A stretch of 55,325 nt of DNA from Acidobacteriota bacterium (GCA_016211085.1 JACQSY010000131.1:1-55325); one strand, 5' to 3'. Positions 17,232-27,594 are shown, counted from the first letter of the stretch. Notes: a model not told the origin generated them from the letters alone. Translations and numbers: made by a program.

Positions 17232-18005
17232 TTACCTCTCAAACACAATCACGTTTGTGGAAAAAAGAATCTCCCCACGTACCGCATCCACATAAACCTG
17301 CGTCTGCCTTAATGGGTTCTCGAGGATGATCATCTTCCAGCTCAAACGCAGGTTGTTGTTTATGGGATAAAACACAAGTTCTGCCGGTCCGGCAAGCGGA
17401 AATTCCGCTTGCTTTTCGGGCGGCCTGGAGCGCAACTCCTTGCGCAGGCGCCGCAGCCGATCAGAGACAGCTCGGGGTCTGGCATCAGTCACATCGGGTG
17501 CGCCGCCTTTCAAAAACTCTCTTGCCAGAATCACCGCGTCATCTGCCGAGAGTAGAGGCGCGCGCACGGCGCGAGCTGAAACCAACGAATTATTCACCTG
17601 GAACACCCGGCCGTCTTCAGTCAGATGAACTTCAAAGAAAGCGTCGTCCACAAGGAAGCCATCCTGAACCTGCTGCATGCGCACGTGCCGTCCTGTGGAA
17701 CTTTCTTCTATTGTAACCACGCGAAGCTGCTCTGCGGAGAGAAGGGGAGCAAAGAATTCTTTTTCGGCTTCAAAGAAGCGTAGAGCCAAAAGCTGGGGGT
17801 TCTCTTTGTCTGAGGGAGCGCCCACAGTGGCGAGTCGAATGAAACCGCCGTAAGCAGATGCAATCCGGCCATTCGGCAAGTAGGTGAATCGCCAATCGCC
17901 GGGATGTTTGAAGGAAAAACGCTTTCCCAAAGACGATTGGGCCATGCTAAAAGGCAAAATTATCAGGAGCAAAAGAACACACGGAACAGGAGCCCCCCCC
18001 CGCAC
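17232..18005 (-). CDS. Free-standing M36-type propeptide (FTP domain) protein
   Basis: The protein has 257 residues if the GTG at 18005 is used, which gives a compact signal peptide (VLLLLIILPFSMAQ). The frame stays open to TTG 18077, so the start is uncertain. The mature part matches the propeptide of the downstream M36 peptidase almost end to end: YLPNGRIASAYGG, LRFFEAEKEFFAP, GRHVRMQQV, DDAFFEVHLTEDGRVF and a terminal VDAVRGEIL-STNVIVF. It stops exactly where the catalytic domain would begin, with no remnant zinc motif. The spacing of 34 bases to the peptidase gene suggests co-expression. It may be an intermolecular chaperone or inhibitor, or a decayed duplicate. A run of nine C (17993-18001) lies in the signal peptide region. 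Confidence 0.75.
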   Translation of the reverse strand: MRGGAPVPCVLLLLIILPFSMAQSSLGKRFSFKHPGDWRFTYLPNGRIASAYGGFIRLATVGAPSDKENPQLLALRFFEAEKEFFAPLLSAEQLRVVTIEESSTGRHVRMQQVQDGFLVDDAFFEVHLTEDGRVFQVNNSLVSARAVRAPLLSADDAVILAREFLKGGAPDVTDARPRAVSDRLRRLRKELRSRPPEKQAEFPLAGPAELVFYPINNNLRLSWKMIILENPLRQTQVYVDAVRGEILFSTNVIVFER

Positions 18006-18238
18006 GCTTTTTGCCGCCGGTGTCAGTAAAGTAGCGGATATGGTAACAACCCTAAGCACGGGGTAGACACGTGTCAACGCGAAACCTGCGCCACTGTTTA
18101 CAATTCCCCTTCATTGGGCTTCGCAGAAACTTAAACAAATCGTCGCTCCTTTGTAAACCTTAACGGTCTGGGTACCGCCGTAAGCCACCGGTTACAATGT
18201 TATACTGAAATTAAAAAACACCCGAGAGGAGAAAAAGT

Positions 18239-18826
18239 ATGTATTTCTTTCAAAGGGTGCTTCCCTCCCTTTTAACATTGCTCATCGGCGTTTCGTTTTC
18301 TCTTGCAGGCCAGAGTGAATATCCCAGCCGCGCCACGCGGCTTTCAGACCGTCCCAGCGCCACGGACCGGCGATCGCGAGCCGAGGCCCGGTTAATCCGG
18401 GAGGTCCGTCATGAGTTGGTCACATTGCCCCGCTACGGGGTCTTTGACAACCTGGCTTTTCGCGTGAATGGAAACCATGTGATTCTCCAAGGTCAGGTCA
18501 ACACTCCTATTCTCAAGAAAGATGCCGAGAATGCAGTGAGGGGCATAGAAGGCGTAGATCAGGTGATCAATCAGATCGAGGTGTTGCCGCTCTCTTCTGA
18601 GGACGATCGCATCCGTATTGCAACGTATCGGGCCATCTATGGGCACTCGACGCTCCAGCGCTATGCTCTGCTGGCGGTGCCCTCGATTCATATCATTGTC
18701 AAGCGTGGGCATGTAGTCCTTGAAGGGGTGGTTGATAATTCCGGGGACGCCACCATTGCCCAAATGCAGGCCAACGGAGTGCCCGGCGTTTTTTCCGTGA
18801 CGTCAAACTTACGAGTTGAAAAGTAA
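18239..18826 (+). CDS. Exported protein with two BON domains
   Basis: The protein has 195 residues and starts after a strong GAGGAG. A signal peptide (about 1-24, ending SLAGQ) precedes two BON-like units at roughly 50-120 and 125-195. The first shows VNGNHVILQGQVNTP...VRGIEGVDQVINQIEVLP and the second VKRGHVVLEGVVDN...VPGVFSVTSNLRV. BON domains bind membranes and occur in OsmY-like periplasmic and envelope-stress proteins. The gene is monocistronic, and TACAAT/TATACT-like hexamers at about 18195-18206 may serve as its -10. The exact role is unknown. Confidence 0.82.
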   Translation: MYFFQRVLPSLLTLLIGVSFSLAGQSEYPSRATRLSDRPSATDRRSRAEARLIREVRHELVTLPRYGVFDNLAFRVNGNHVILQGQVNTPILKKDAENAVRGIEGVDQVINQIEVLPLSSEDDRIRIATYRAIYGHSTLQRYALLAVPSIHIIVKRGHVVLEGVVDNSGDATIAQMQANGVPGVFSVTSNLRVEK

Positions 18827-19010
18827 CAGCGAAACCACTTTTGAAGGCGCGGCTGGATCAAAAGCGCGAGTTGCCTGAAAAACACCATTTCCTGGTATTG
18901 AGACAAGCAGTGACAAAGAGCGCTCCTGCTATCCCTGCAGTACGGCGCAGTAGACTGCTTTCGGCCGCGACAAGCGCCCGCGATGTGCGTTGAGCATCAA
19001 GGGCTCGTTG

Positions 19011-19454
19011 TCACCGGTGCTTCTGATCTGCCGGTGAGCCAGGCATTTCTCGAATCTTAATCTCTCCTTGAAGGCTCCGGCTAACGGGGCAACGTCGGGC
19101 AACCTCAACTAGCCGCTGCCGTTGCTCGCTCTCCAGATTCCCGTAAAGCGTTACTTGAACGCGGATCTCCAAAACCTTCCCCTCCTTGGTCCGGCAATCA
19201 CTACACTCGGCTGCTGAAATGTGCTCGTGTGCCAGCACAACCTCCACGGCCTCCAGAGGCCAGGCTTTTCTTCGGGCGTACATTTGAATGGTGATGGACA
19301 TGCAGGCGCCTAAAGCACTCAATAAGAGCTCATAAGGACTCGGCCCCGCATCACCACCGGCGCCGATGGGTTCGTCGGCGCTCCACGTGTGATTGCCGCT
19401 GCGGATCAGTTGGCGGTAGGGCGAGCCCTCTGAAGCCACGATCACCCGGGACAT
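19011..19454 (-). CDS. OsmC/Ohr-family peroxide-reducing protein
   Basis: The protein has 147 residues and starts after AGGAGGAG. The OsmC fold is shown by GGDAGPSPYELLLSALGAC (C51) and the second reactive cysteine C122 in ARRCPVSRSL, the pair that reduces organic hydroperoxides. Two extra cysteines, C84 and C87 in ECSDC, are not usual for OsmC and might bind metal or form a second disulfide. Cytosolic. Neighbours are unrelated, so it is probably a single stress gene. Length is normal for the family. Confidence 0.85.
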   Translation of the reverse strand: MSRVIVASEGSPYRQLIRSGNHTWSADEPIGAGGDAGPSPYELLLSALGACMSITIQMYARRKAWPLEAVEVVLAHEHISAAECSDCRTKEGKVLEIRVQVTLYGNLESEQRQRLVEVARRCPVSRSLQGEIKIREMPGSPADQKHR

Positions 19455-19565
19455 TTCTCCTCCTGTTCTTCAATTCGAAAGCTGGTGATAATAAATACCA
19501 ATTTCGAAAGAAGTTGGCGATTATTATTAAGGGGCGTTACCGTTGGCGGGCCCACGCGGTTTTCA

Positions 19566-21062
19566 ATGGAAATTTCACGTCAGGACCGACGAAAACATCT
19601 GCTTTGGCTTCAATGGCTCCTCGTTATTGGGATCTGCTATCTTTTGTATTTCAACGATCTCGAGACGGGATTCTCAAGGCTGGACCTGCTCATTCTCCTT
19701 TATCTCGGTTCGCATCTTCCCTTGTTTTTCATTCCCACTCGCTATTTTGAAAAGCGGGGTTTCGATTACTTTCTGGTGCTTTGGGATATCGTGCTGGTCA
19801 TTATTTCCATCTTTATCAGCCGGCAGGCAACGGCCGAGTTTTACTTGTTTTTCTTTTTGATTCTCATCATGGCTGCGGCTGCTCAGAATCTGCGCGCGCT
19901 GGTGCTTGGCTTACTGGTCATTAGCGGGCTTTATCCATGGGTCCTGTTCCACACGGGTGAGTTTGCGCTGACCAGCGGCTCACTGCTGCGAGTCCCCTTC
20001 CTTTTCATTGTGGGCCTCTTCTTCGGCTACATGGTTTATCTGCAGCAAATGAAAGAACTGCGCTTGAGGGCCGAGTCGGAGTTCACGGAAGATCTCTTCG
20101 AATTTGGAAAAAAGCTTGCTCAGAACTGGGATCCGGAGGTTCTTTACCGGCGGATACCGCGCCTCGTGAAATCAATAATGAATGCCGATCTTTGTGAGCT
20201 CTCTTTAATAGATGATCGGTGCCTGCAGCGCCGCTTCACCTTTGGAACTCCGGTTCTGAATTTGCCTCCCCTCGAAGCAGCGAACAGCGTGCACAAACAG
20301 GTCTGCGACAACCCGCAGAGTTACCAGTCTGCGGAATTCGACTCCGACCCTTGCTTTAACGATAAACAAGATTTTCCCCTGTATCCGTTCGCGTCCTATT
20401 GTGCTTGCAGACTCAAGATTCACGAGGGCGTTTTTGCAATACTGGCCATTTTTCAGCGCCAGCGAAAAATTTGGAGCGAACACGAGCTCAAGAAATTCCA
20501 ATTTCTGTCGGAGCAGTCTTCACTTTCCTTGGAACACGCCGGTCTACTTAATGAATTGGAATCCAAAGCGCGTACCGACGGTTTGACGGGTCTTTTTAAC
20601 CATCGCTATTTCCACGATCGAATGGAGGAGGAAATTTCCCGTGCCCGGCGCAAACACTACGGGCTTTCAGTCGTGATGCTTGACGTAGACCACTTCAAAT
20701 CGATTAACGACACCTGGGGACACCGAGCGGGGGATGAGGTGTTGCGCCGTGTCGCGTCTCTGCTTCGCAGCACGACCCGGCAAATGGACGTCACGGCGCG
20801 TTACGGAGGAGACGAATTTGTGCTGGTGCTGCCAGAGACTAACGCCGACCAGGCGCAGGTCCTGTTCAAGCGTATTCTTCAGCATTTCCGCCAACTCGAT
20901 TTTGGAGAGATAAAAGCTTCACTGAGCGTCGGTATTGCCAGTTACCCGGAACACGGTCAAACCGTGGCCGGGCTGATTGATGCTGCTGACCGCGCCTTGT
21001 ACCAGGCCAAGTCGACTGGGCGTGATCGGCTGCTGCACCATTCCCAATCCAATTTGGGCTAA
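19566..21062 (+). CDS. Membrane diguanylate cyclase with GAF-like and GGDEF domains
   Basis: The protein has 498 residues from the ATG at 19566; a GTG at 19485 would add 27 residues without a better ribosome binding site. About six transmembrane segments occupy 10-160. A GAF-like region follows (about 180-330), and then a GGDEF domain (about 340-495). The active motif GGDEF is intact at 414-418 and the inhibitory I-site RQMD is at 405-408, exactly five residues before it. So it should make cyclic di-GMP from GTP and be feedback-inhibited. The input signal is unknown. No EAL domain is present, and it is a single gene next to aconitase. Confidence 0.87.
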   Translation: MEISRQDRRKHLLWLQWLLVIGICYLLYFNDLETGFSRLDLLILLYLGSHLPLFFIPTRYFEKRGFDYFLVLWDIVLVIISIFISRQATAEFYLFFFLILIMAAAAQNLRALVLGLLVISGLYPWVLFHTGEFALTSGSLLRVPFLFIVGLFFGYMVYLQQMKELRLRAESEFTEDLFEFGKKLAQNWDPEVLYRRIPRLVKSIMNADLCELSLIDDRCLQRRFTFGTPVLNLPPLEAANSVHKQVCDNPQSYQSAEFDSDPCFNDKQDFPLYPFASYCACRLKIHEGVFAILAIFQRQRKIWSEHELKKFQFLSEQSSLSLEHAGLLNELESKARTDGLTGLFNHRYFHDRMEEEISRARRKHYGLSVVMLDVDHFKSINDTWGHRAGDEVLRRVASLLRSTTRQMDVTARYGGDEFVLVLPETNADQAQVLFKRILQHFRQLDFGEIKASLSVGIASYPEHGQTVAGLIDAADRALYQAKSTGRDRLLHHSQSNLG

Positions 21063-21088
21063 ATACCAAAAAAAATTCCCGCAGCGGA

Positions 21089-21117
21089 TTGACCGTCAAT
21101 TCCCTGGATTGTATAAC
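21089..21117 (+). promoter_or_regulatory. Promoter of acnA, predicting a leaderless mRNA
   Basis: TTGACC (21089-21094), a 17-base spacer and TATAAC (21112-21117) match the sigma-70 consensus at 5 of 6 positions each, the best promoter in the window. The start codon follows after 9 bases, so the transcript would begin only 2 or 3 bases before ATG. No Shine-Dalgarno sequence exists. Confidence 0.7.
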
Positions 21118-21126
21118 CTAACGGTT

Positions 21127-23826
21127 ATGTCAAATGACGTGAATAGCTTTAGAAGCCGCCGCACCCTTGCCATAGGAAAAGATAAATTCGAGATCTTCAG
21201 CCTCGAAGTCCTGGAGAAGTCATTTGGAAAAAGTGTTTCCCGTCTTCCCTTCTCCTTGAAGATCCTCCTCGAAAACCTGCTGCGGAACGAGGACGGGCGC
21301 ACGGTGCGCAAGGAGGATATTGATGCCCTGGCACTGTATGACCCGAGCCGCCGCGTGCAGAAAGAGATTGCTTTTAAACCTTCTCGTGTCCTCATGCAGG
21401 ATTTCACCGGCGTCCCTGCTGTGGCCGACTTGGCAGCCATGCGTGATGCCATGGCACGAATGGGAGGCGACCCAGCCAAGATCAACCCCATTCAACGGGC
21501 AGATCTGGTCATCGATCATTCAGTACAGGTCGACCGTTTTGGGACGGCGACTGCTTTCGCCGAAAATGCAGCCTTTGAATTCGATCGCAACCGGGAACGC
21601 TACCTTTTCCTGCGATGGGGCCAAAAGGCTTTTAACAATTTCAGTGTGGTACCCCCGCATACCGGTATCGTTCACCAGGTAAATCTGGAGTTCCTCGCAA
21701 GCGTTGTTTACGTGAACCACGTTGGCGGAACCTGGTCCGCCTACCCTGATTCCTTGGTAGGGACTGATTCCCACACGACCATGATCAACGGGTTGGGAGT
21801 TCTGGGTTGGGGTGTCGGAGGCATTGAAGCCGAGGCCGCCGTGTTGGGGCAGCCTATCTCTATGCTCATCCCGGAGGTAGTAGGCTTCAGATTGTCAGGC
21901 GAAATGGTCGAAGGGGCCACTGCCACCGATGTGGTTCTTACGGTGACCGAGATGTTGCGTAAGAAGGGAGTGGTGGGGAAGTTTGTCGAGTTCTACGGTC
22001 CCGGTCTTTCCGGTCTCAGCCTGGCCGATCGGGCTACCATCGCCAACATGGCTCCTGAGTACGGGGCAACCGTCGGCTTTTTCCCCGTCGACGGTGAAAC
22101 GTTGAATTATTTGCGCCTCACTGGCCGCAATCCGGAAAGCATCGCCTTGGTGGAAGGGTATTGCAAAGCCCAGGGCCTGTTCCGAACCGCCGACGCTCCC
22201 GATCCTGAATTCTCAGAGATGATTTCACTGGACCTTTCGGCTGTCGAGCCGAGTCTGGCTGGGCCACGAAGGCCACAAGACCGGGTCCCTCTAAGAAAAG
22301 CAAAGGATCAATTCCATCGTGAACTCGTCAGTTTCATGGGAGCCAAGGAGGCCGGGCCGCTGCTTTCCGTGAAAATCCCCGTAAGCAATAACGGGGAGCG
22401 ATTCAATATCGGTCACGGTTCCGTTGTTATTGCAGCCATCACCAGCTGTACCAATACCTCCAATCCCACGGTGATGCTGGGAGCCGGATTGCTTGCCAAG
22501 AAAGCTGTGGAGCGGGGGCTGAAAACAAAACCGTGGGTCAAGACCAGCCTTGCGCCCGGTTCTAAAGCAGTGACTGACTATCTGACCGATAGCGGGCTGC
22601 TACCCTACCTGGAACAGCTGCGTTTTCATCTGGTCGGCTACGGGTGCACGACCTGTATCGGCAATAGCGGACCTCTCCCGGAGGGTGTCGGCAATGCGGT
22701 GAAAGAATCCAACTTGGTGGCTGTCTCAGTGCTGAGCGGCAACCGGAATTTTGAAGGCCGCATCAACCCGCTGGTGCGCGCCAATTACCTGGCATCTCCA
22801 CCACTGGTGGTAGCGTACGCGCTGGCCGGCAGCATGTCTGTGGATCTCTACAACGAGCCGATTGCCGAAGACAATGAGGGAAAGCCTGTCTTTCTGCGCG
22901 ATCTGTGGCCTTCATCGCGGGAGATCCGGCAGACAGTAGACAACTGTGTACGCTCCAGCATGTTCAAGAAGGTGTACGCTGAAGCTTTTGAAGGCGATGA
23001 AAAATGGAAAGCCTTGCCCGTGCCCGAAGGGAATCTGTTTGAATGGGACGAAGCTTCCACTTATATCCGAAAGCCTCCCTTCTTCGAAGGTCTTAGTGCC
23101 GAACGTGCTCCTCTAAGCGACATTGTCGACGCTAGCGTGCTGGCCATGCTTGGCGACTCGGTTACCACCGATCACATCTCGCCAGCCGGTTCCATTCCCC
23201 CTGACAGTCCGGCAGGACAGTATTTAATCTCCCACGGCATTCAACCGCGTGACTTCAACAGCTATGGAGCTCGGCGAGGGAACCACGAAGTAATGATGCG
23301 AGGAACTTTTGCAAGTATCCGACTGAAGAATCTCCTGGTACCGGGTGTCGAGGGAGGCTGGACCCTTCATTTCCCCGACAAGAAGAAAATGACGATCTAT
23401 GACGCTGCCGTGAGCTATCGCCGCGAAGGCGTACCTCTGGTTGTGATTGCCGGTGAAGAATACGGCACCGGTTCATCCAGAGACTGGGCGGCAAAAGGAA
23501 CCCTCCTGCTGGGTGTGCGGGCCATCATAGCCAAAAGCTTCGAAAGAATCCATCGCAGCAATCTGGTGGGCATGGGAGTTTTGCCTTTGCAGTTCAAACC
23601 CGGCAAGGATGCCGCGACACTGGGTTTGACCGGTTCCGAAACCTTCACCATCGAAGGAATCACATCCGATCTTCAGCCCGGCAAGGATCTCACCGTCAAA
23701 GTGCGGCGCAACGGCACCATGGTTAAGGCTTTTCGGACAGTGGCCAGGATCGATACCCCGCAGGAGTTGGATTACTATCGTCACGGGGGCATCTTGCCAT
23801 ACGTATTGCGCCAACTCCTCCAGTAG
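21127..23826 (+). CDS. acnA: Aconitate hydratase A
   Basis: The protein has 899 residues, normal for the AcnA/IRP type. The ATG at 21127 gives the usual N-terminus; the longer frame to 20977 overlaps the cyclase gene. [4Fe-4S] ligands are C441 (SCTNTSNP), C507 and C510 ([12 protein letters not shown]). The swivel domain carries [26 protein letters not shown] and the [14 protein letters not shown] substrate loop. It isomerises citrate to isocitrate in the TCA cycle in the cytosol. It is monocistronic, with its own promoter just upstream and a convergent aldehyde dehydrogenase gene 18 bases downstream. Confidence 0.96.
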   Translation: MSNDVNSFRSRRTLAIGKDKFEIFSLEVLEKSFGKSVSRLPFSLKILLENLLRNEDGRTVRKEDIDALALYDPSRRVQKEIAFKPSRVLMQDFTGVPAVADLAAMRDAMARMGGDPAKINPIQRADLVIDHSVQVDRFGTATAFAENAAFEFDRNRERYLFLRWGQKAFNNFSVVPPHTGIVHQVNLEFLASVVYVNHVGGTWSAYPDSLVGTDSHTTMINGLGVLGWGVGGIEAEAAVLGQPISMLIPEVVGFRLSGEMVEGATATDVVLTVTEMLRKKGVVGKFVEFYGPGLSGLSLADRATIANMAPEYGATVGFFPVDGETLNYLRLTGRNPESIALVEGYCKAQGLFRTADAPDPEFSEMISLDLSAVEPSLAGPRRPQDRVPLRKAKDQFHRELVSFMGAKEAGPLLSVKIPVSNNGERFNIGHGSVVIAAITSCTNTSNPTVMLGAGLLAKKAVERGLKTKPWVKTSLAPGSKAVTDYLTDSGLLPYLEQLRFHLVGYGCTTCIGNSGPLPEGVGNAVKESNLVAVSVLSGNRNFEGRINPLVRANYLASPPLVVAYALAGSMSVDLYNEPIAEDNEGKPVFLRDLWPSSREIRQTVDNCVRSSMFKKVYAEAFEGDEKWKALPVPEGNLFEWDEASTYIRKPPFFEGLSAERAPLSDIVDASVLAMLGDSVTTDHISPAGSIPPDSPAGQYLISHGIQPRDFNSYGARRGNHEVMMRGTFASIRLKNLLVPGVEGGWTLHFPDKKKMTIYDAAVSYRREGVPLVVIAGEEYGTGSSRDWAAKGTLLLGVRAIIAKSFERIHRSNLVGMGVLPLQFKPGKDAATLGLTGSETFTIEGITSDLQPGKDLTVKVRRNGTMVKAFRTVARIDTPQELDYYRHGGILPYVLRQLLQ

Positions 23827-23844
23827 CGAAGGGTTGCCAGGCTT

Positions 23845-25326
23845 TTAAAGAGTGGGATCAGTCGCGATCACTATCGACTTGGTCTCCATGTAGTGATCCA
23901 GGGCTTCTGAGCCATGCTCTTTCCCGAGTCCACTCTGTTTGAAACCCCCGAACGGCAATTCGTCGTAGATGATTTGAGGCGAGTTAATCCAGGTATAACC
24001 TGCTTCCAGCTGCTCGGCCGCTTTGGCCGCCCTGTTCAAGTCCCGGGTCCACACAGAAGAGCCAAGTCCATAGATCGACTGATTGGCTTTTGCAATGGCT
24101 TCGTCAAGATCATTGACTCGGAAAATGGGAAGCGCAGGGCCGAAAACCTCTTCCCGGGATACCCGAGCATCTTCGTCCACGTTGATCAAAAGTGTGGGCA
24201 CAAAAAAGTAACCGCTTTGCAAATCTGCGGCTTCGGGTCTTTTCCCTCCGTGCAGCACCTTAGCGCCACGATGGACCGCTTCGGCCACCTGTTCCTCGAC
24301 TTCCTGACGTTGCTGCTCCGTGTGGAGCGGACCGATCAAAGTTCCCTTTTGAAGACCATTCCCGACCGTCAGTTTCTTTACTTTTGCCAGCAGGTTCTCA
24401 ATGAATTCATCGGCGATGGATTCGAACAGATAAAGTCGTTTGATGGCCAAACATGCCTGTCCACAATTAAAGAAGCGGCCGACGGAAGCAGCGCTGACCG
24501 CTTTTTCCAGATCGGCATCGTCGCAGACAATCATAGGATCGCTGCCACCCAGTTCAAGGGTAATACGCTTGATCTGTTGAGCAGCGGCTTCCATGACTTT
24601 TCGCCCGGTGCTGGTAGCACCCGTGAAGCCGATCTTGCGAACTTTGGGATTTTCAAGTATCTCCTGACCCACAACGCCGCCAGGGCCGGTCACCACGTTG
24701 AGGACTCCCGGCGGAAGCCCGGCCTGGTTCATCAACTGAATGCAACGAATGTCGGTAAGAGGGGTCGTTGCGGCAGGCTTTACCACCACGGTATTACCGG
24801 CCAGCAGAGCGGGTGCAATCTTATTTCCCATTAACGAGACGGGGAAATTCCAGGGTACAATGGCTCCGCACACGCCTATAGGCCTTTTCACAATCAGGCC
24901 ATAGCGGCCTTGAGCCAGCGGCACGTGGCCCCCCCGAATCTCTTTGCCCTTGCCGGCATAATAGCGCAGTGTGTGCACAAAGCGTTCAATCTCCAGGGTG
25001 GACTCACGCAGAGGCTTTCCCTGCTCCAGGGTAAGCAGCCTGGCAAGTTCCTCTTGGTGACGGAGGATGATACCGGCGCAGTCGTAGAGTAATTCGCCGC
25101 GCTTGCTGGCAGCTGTCGTCGACCACGTTGCGAAGGCCTTGTGGGCGGCTTCAATCGCCCGCTCAGCATCCCGCCGCGTTCCCAGAGGGACGGTGCCCAC
25201 CTGCTCGCGAGTCGCGGGGTTCTTGATGAAGGTGGTCTCTCCGCTCTCAGATTCAACCTCACGGCCGTCAATCCACATCCCAAAGTTTACAGCCGAGATC
25301 CTGTATGCTTGTGAAGCTCCTGACAT
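23845..25326 (-). CDS. NAD(P)-dependent aldehyde dehydrogenase, copy 2
   Basis: The protein has 493 residues. Standard ALDH motifs are present: PWNFPVSLMGNK with the cofactor-binding KPAATTPL, the general-base Glu in LELGGSDP and the nucleophile C292 in NCGQACLAIKR. The last gene of a minus-strand group (crotonase, ALDH 1, ALDH 2), it lies 15 bases after its close paralog. Together with the divergent BoxB-like operon, a role in oxidising a ring-derived semialdehyde is possible. Sequence places it among succinate-semialdehyde or lactaldehyde-like ALDHs, and it does not show the BoxD or PaaZ architecture. Substrate not determined. Confidence 0.88.
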   Translation of the reverse strand: MSGASQAYRISAVNFGMWIDGREVESESGETTFIKNPATREQVGTVPLGTRRDAERAIEAAHKAFATWSTTAASKRGELLYDCAGIILRHQEELARLLTLEQGKPLRESTLEIERFVHTLRYYAGKGKEIRGGHVPLAQGRYGLIVKRPIGVCGAIVPWNFPVSLMGNKIAPALLAGNTVVVKPAATTPLTDIRCIQLMNQAGLPPGVLNVVTGPGGVVGQEILENPKVRKIGFTGATSTGRKVMEAAAQQIKRITLELGGSDPMIVCDDADLEKAVSAASVGRFFNCGQACLAIKRLYLFESIADEFIENLLAKVKKLTVGNGLQKGTLIGPLHTEQQRQEVEEQVAEAVHRGAKVLHGGKRPEAADLQSGYFFVPTLLINVDEDARVSREEVFGPALPIFRVNDLDEAIAKANQSIYGLGSSVWTRDLNRAAKAAEQLEAGYTWINSPQIIYDELPFGGFKQSGLGKEHGSEALDHYMETKSIVIATDPTL

Positions 25327-25341
25327 CTTTTTGGCTATCTC

Positions 25342-26775
25342 CTATGTCGCCATGACGACCCCTTTGAGTTCCAGGTAATGCTCCAGTGCCTCAGGACCGT
25401 GCTCTCTGCCTATCCCGCTTTGCTTGACTCCGCCGAAGGGCAGTTCGTCATAGCCAATATGCAATGAGTTGACCCAAACGTTTCCCGCCTGTAGATCTTT
25501 CACCGCCCTGGTTGATTTAGCAAGATCACGCGTCCAGATCGAAGCACCGAGTCCGAAAATGGACGCGTTGGCCTGTTCAATGGCCTCGTCCAGGTCCTTG
25601 ACGCGGAAAATCGGCAGGGCCGGCCCAAAAACTTCCTCCCGCACCAGCCGTGTTGATGGATCCACCTCAGTCACCAGCGTGGGCAGGAAGTAGTTCCCTT
25701 TTGCAAACTTTTCTCCTTCAGGCCGCTTCCCCCCGATCAGAACTTTTGCGCCCTGCTTTACAGCCGACTCCAACTGCTCCTCAATTTCCTGCCGCTGTTC
25801 CTTCGTGTGCATGGGCCCCACGCGGGTTTGCTCATCCATGGGGTCCCCTACGGTCAGGCGCTGAACCTTTTCCACGAGCTGCTGTATAAAAGCATCCGCA
25901 ATGGAATCGAACAAATACAGGCGTTTAATGGCGAGACAAGCTTGTCCGCAGTTATAGAAGCGACCCACAGAAGCACCGGTAAGCGCTTTCTTGATGTCGG
26001 CATCATCGCAAACAATCATGGGATCGCTTCCCCCAAGCTCAAGGGTGACTCGCTTCAAGGTGCGTCCCGCCACTTCCATCACGTGCTTCCCGACCGGGGT
26101 GGACCCGGTAAACGCAATGCGCCGAACTTTCGGGTTTTCTAATAGCTCTTCGCCTACAGTGCTCCCTTGGCCGGTCACAACGCTAAGCACTCCGTTGGGA
26201 ATTCCAGCCTGGTTGAGAAGACCGATGCATTGAATAGTCGCCAGGGGTGTGGTTGCCGCGGGCTTGACGATGATGGTGTTTCCAGCGGCCAAGGCCGGAC
26301 CCACCTTGGTTCCCATCAAAGTCAATGGAAAATTCCAGGGCACGATGGCGCCGCAAACCCCCACCGGCTGCTTGACCACCATTCCGAACATACCATCCTG
26401 TGGGAGCGCCACCTGAGCGCCTCGAATCTTCGAGGCCAACCCGGCATAGAAGGTCAGGCCGTGGAGGAAATGCTCGAATTCCCGGAGCGATTCTGCCAAG
26501 GGTTTTCCCTGTTCTCGCGTCAGCACGCACGCGATCTCCTGCTTATGCTGTTCAAGGAGTTCCACCCCCTTCAGCAGCAAGTGCGCACGCCGTTCCGCCG
26601 GGGTTGCAGACCATGCGGGGAGCGCCGCCTGTGCCGCATCGATTGCGGCCCTCATGTCCTCGGCCGAAGCTTCCGGTACGGTATCCACCACCTCACCATT
26701 TGCCGGGTTAATGATTGCGCGCTCTTTTGCCGTGGTGGAACCCACCCATTCACCGCCGATACACATCTTCGCCAT
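25342..26775 (-). CDS. NAD(P)-dependent aldehyde dehydrogenase, copy 1
   Basis: The protein has 477 residues and starts after GGGAGGAG. Catalytic C280 lies in NCGQACLAIKRLY and the Glu in LELGGSDP; PWNFPLTLMG and KPAATTPL form the cofactor site. It is strikingly similar to copy 2 over its whole length, for example in FGPALPIFRVKDLDEAI and YDELPFGG-KQSG, so the two arose by tandem duplication. Divergence at the N-terminus and in the loop after residue 330 suggests different substrates. It sits between the crotonase gene and copy 2 in a tight operon. Confidence 0.88.
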   Translation of the reverse strand: MAKMCIGGEWVGSTTAKERAIINPANGEVVDTVPEASAEDMRAAIDAAQAALPAWSATPAERRAHLLLKGVELLEQHKQEIACVLTREQGKPLAESLREFEHFLHGLTFYAGLASKIRGAQVALPQDGMFGMVVKQPVGVCGAIVPWNFPLTLMGTKVGPALAAGNTIIVKPAATTPLATIQCIGLLNQAGIPNGVLSVVTGQGSTVGEELLENPKVRRIAFTGSTPVGKHVMEVAGRTLKRVTLELGGSDPMIVCDDADIKKALTGASVGRFYNCGQACLAIKRLYLFDSIADAFIQQLVEKVQRLTVGDPMDEQTRVGPMHTKEQRQEIEEQLESAVKQGAKVLIGGKRPEGEKFAKGNYFLPTLVTEVDPSTRLVREEVFGPALPIFRVKDLDEAIEQANASIFGLGASIWTRDLAKSTRAVKDLQAGNVWVNSLHIGYDELPFGGVKQSGIGREHGPEALEHYLELKGVVMAT

Positions 26776-26796
26776 TGAAACTCCTCCCTGCCTGAT

Positions 26797-27594
26797 TCAG
26801 CGTCCTTTAAATGCGGCCATTCTTTTTTCAATAAAGGCAGTCATCCCCTCTTCTGCATCTTCGCTTTCAAACAGTTGCTGCAACAATTCCCTTTCCAGCG
26901 ACAGACCGTCGCTGAGAGACATCTCCAGCCCGGACTGCACCGACCTTTTGATGTTTCCCACGGCTTTACTCGCTTTATGCGGCGGGGCAAACTGCCGCGC
27001 ATAGGCCACGACATCCTCCCAGAAGCTTTCTTTTTCAAAAATGGCGTTCACTATTCCCAGAGTGTGAGCCTCTTCAAAGGTGAGTGTCCGGCCGGTGGCC
27101 ATGATTTCGATGGCGCGGCCCTTCCCCACCAGTCGCGACAATCTCTGGGTTCCTCCCATTCCGGGGAAAAGCCCCAGATTGATCTCGGGAAGGCCCAGGG
27201 TCCCTCCATCCTCTTTGGCGACCCGAAGATCGCAGGCAAGGGCGATTTCAAGTCCGCCGCCTAGAGCGTGCCCGTTGATAGCCGCAATCACCAGCTTCGG
27301 CGTTTGTTCCAACCGCAACAACGTTTCATTGCCGTGCAGGCTGAAGTTGTACCTGAATTGGGGAGAACGACCGCGCAGGTGCTTGATATCAGCCCCGGCA
27401 CAAAAAAACTTTTCACCCTGGCCGCGAATGACGATTACATGAACCGTATCGTCAAATCTGGCGTCGAGAATAGCCTGGTCCAATTCGCGCAACAAATCGT
27501 GACTGTAGGCGTTCGCAGGCGGATTGTTTAACTCTAAAATATATATACCTTGCTCATTACGGCATTCAATTAATTTTGCACTCGAGCTGCTCAT
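26797..27594 (-). CDS. Enoyl-CoA hydratase/isomerase (classical crotonase)
   Basis: The protein has 265 residues. The oxyanion-hole region CAGADIKHL and GHALGGGLEIALACDLR are intact. Both hydratase glutamates are present, E116 (GGGLEIAL) and E137 (GLPEINLGLFPG), so true hydration of a 2-enoyl-CoA is expected. It is the first gene of the minus-strand operon with two aldehyde dehydrogenases and is divergent from the BoxB-like gene, separated by 118 bases. In an aryl-CoA pathway it would act on the opened-ring CoA ester, like PaaF. General beta-oxidation is the alternative. Confidence 0.88.
   Translation of the reverse strand: MSSSSAKLIECRNEQGIYILELNNPPANAYSHDLLRELDQAILDARFDDTVHVIVIRGQGEKFFCAGADIKHLRGRSPQFRYNFSLHGNETLLRLEQTPKLVIAAINGHALGGGLEIALACDLRVAKEDGGTLGLPEINLGLFPGMGGTQRLSRLVGKGRAIEIMATGRTLTFEEAHTLGIVNAIFEKESFWEDVVAYARQFAPPHKASKAVGNIKRSVQSGLEMSLSDGLSLERELLQQLFESEDAEEGMTAFIEKRMAAFKGR

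Noticed and set aside
17197..18005. Propeptide gene and M36 gene as one frameshifted gene
   Set aside because: The peptidase has its own signal peptide and propeptide and a ribosome binding site, so the upstream gene is a separate copy of the propeptide.
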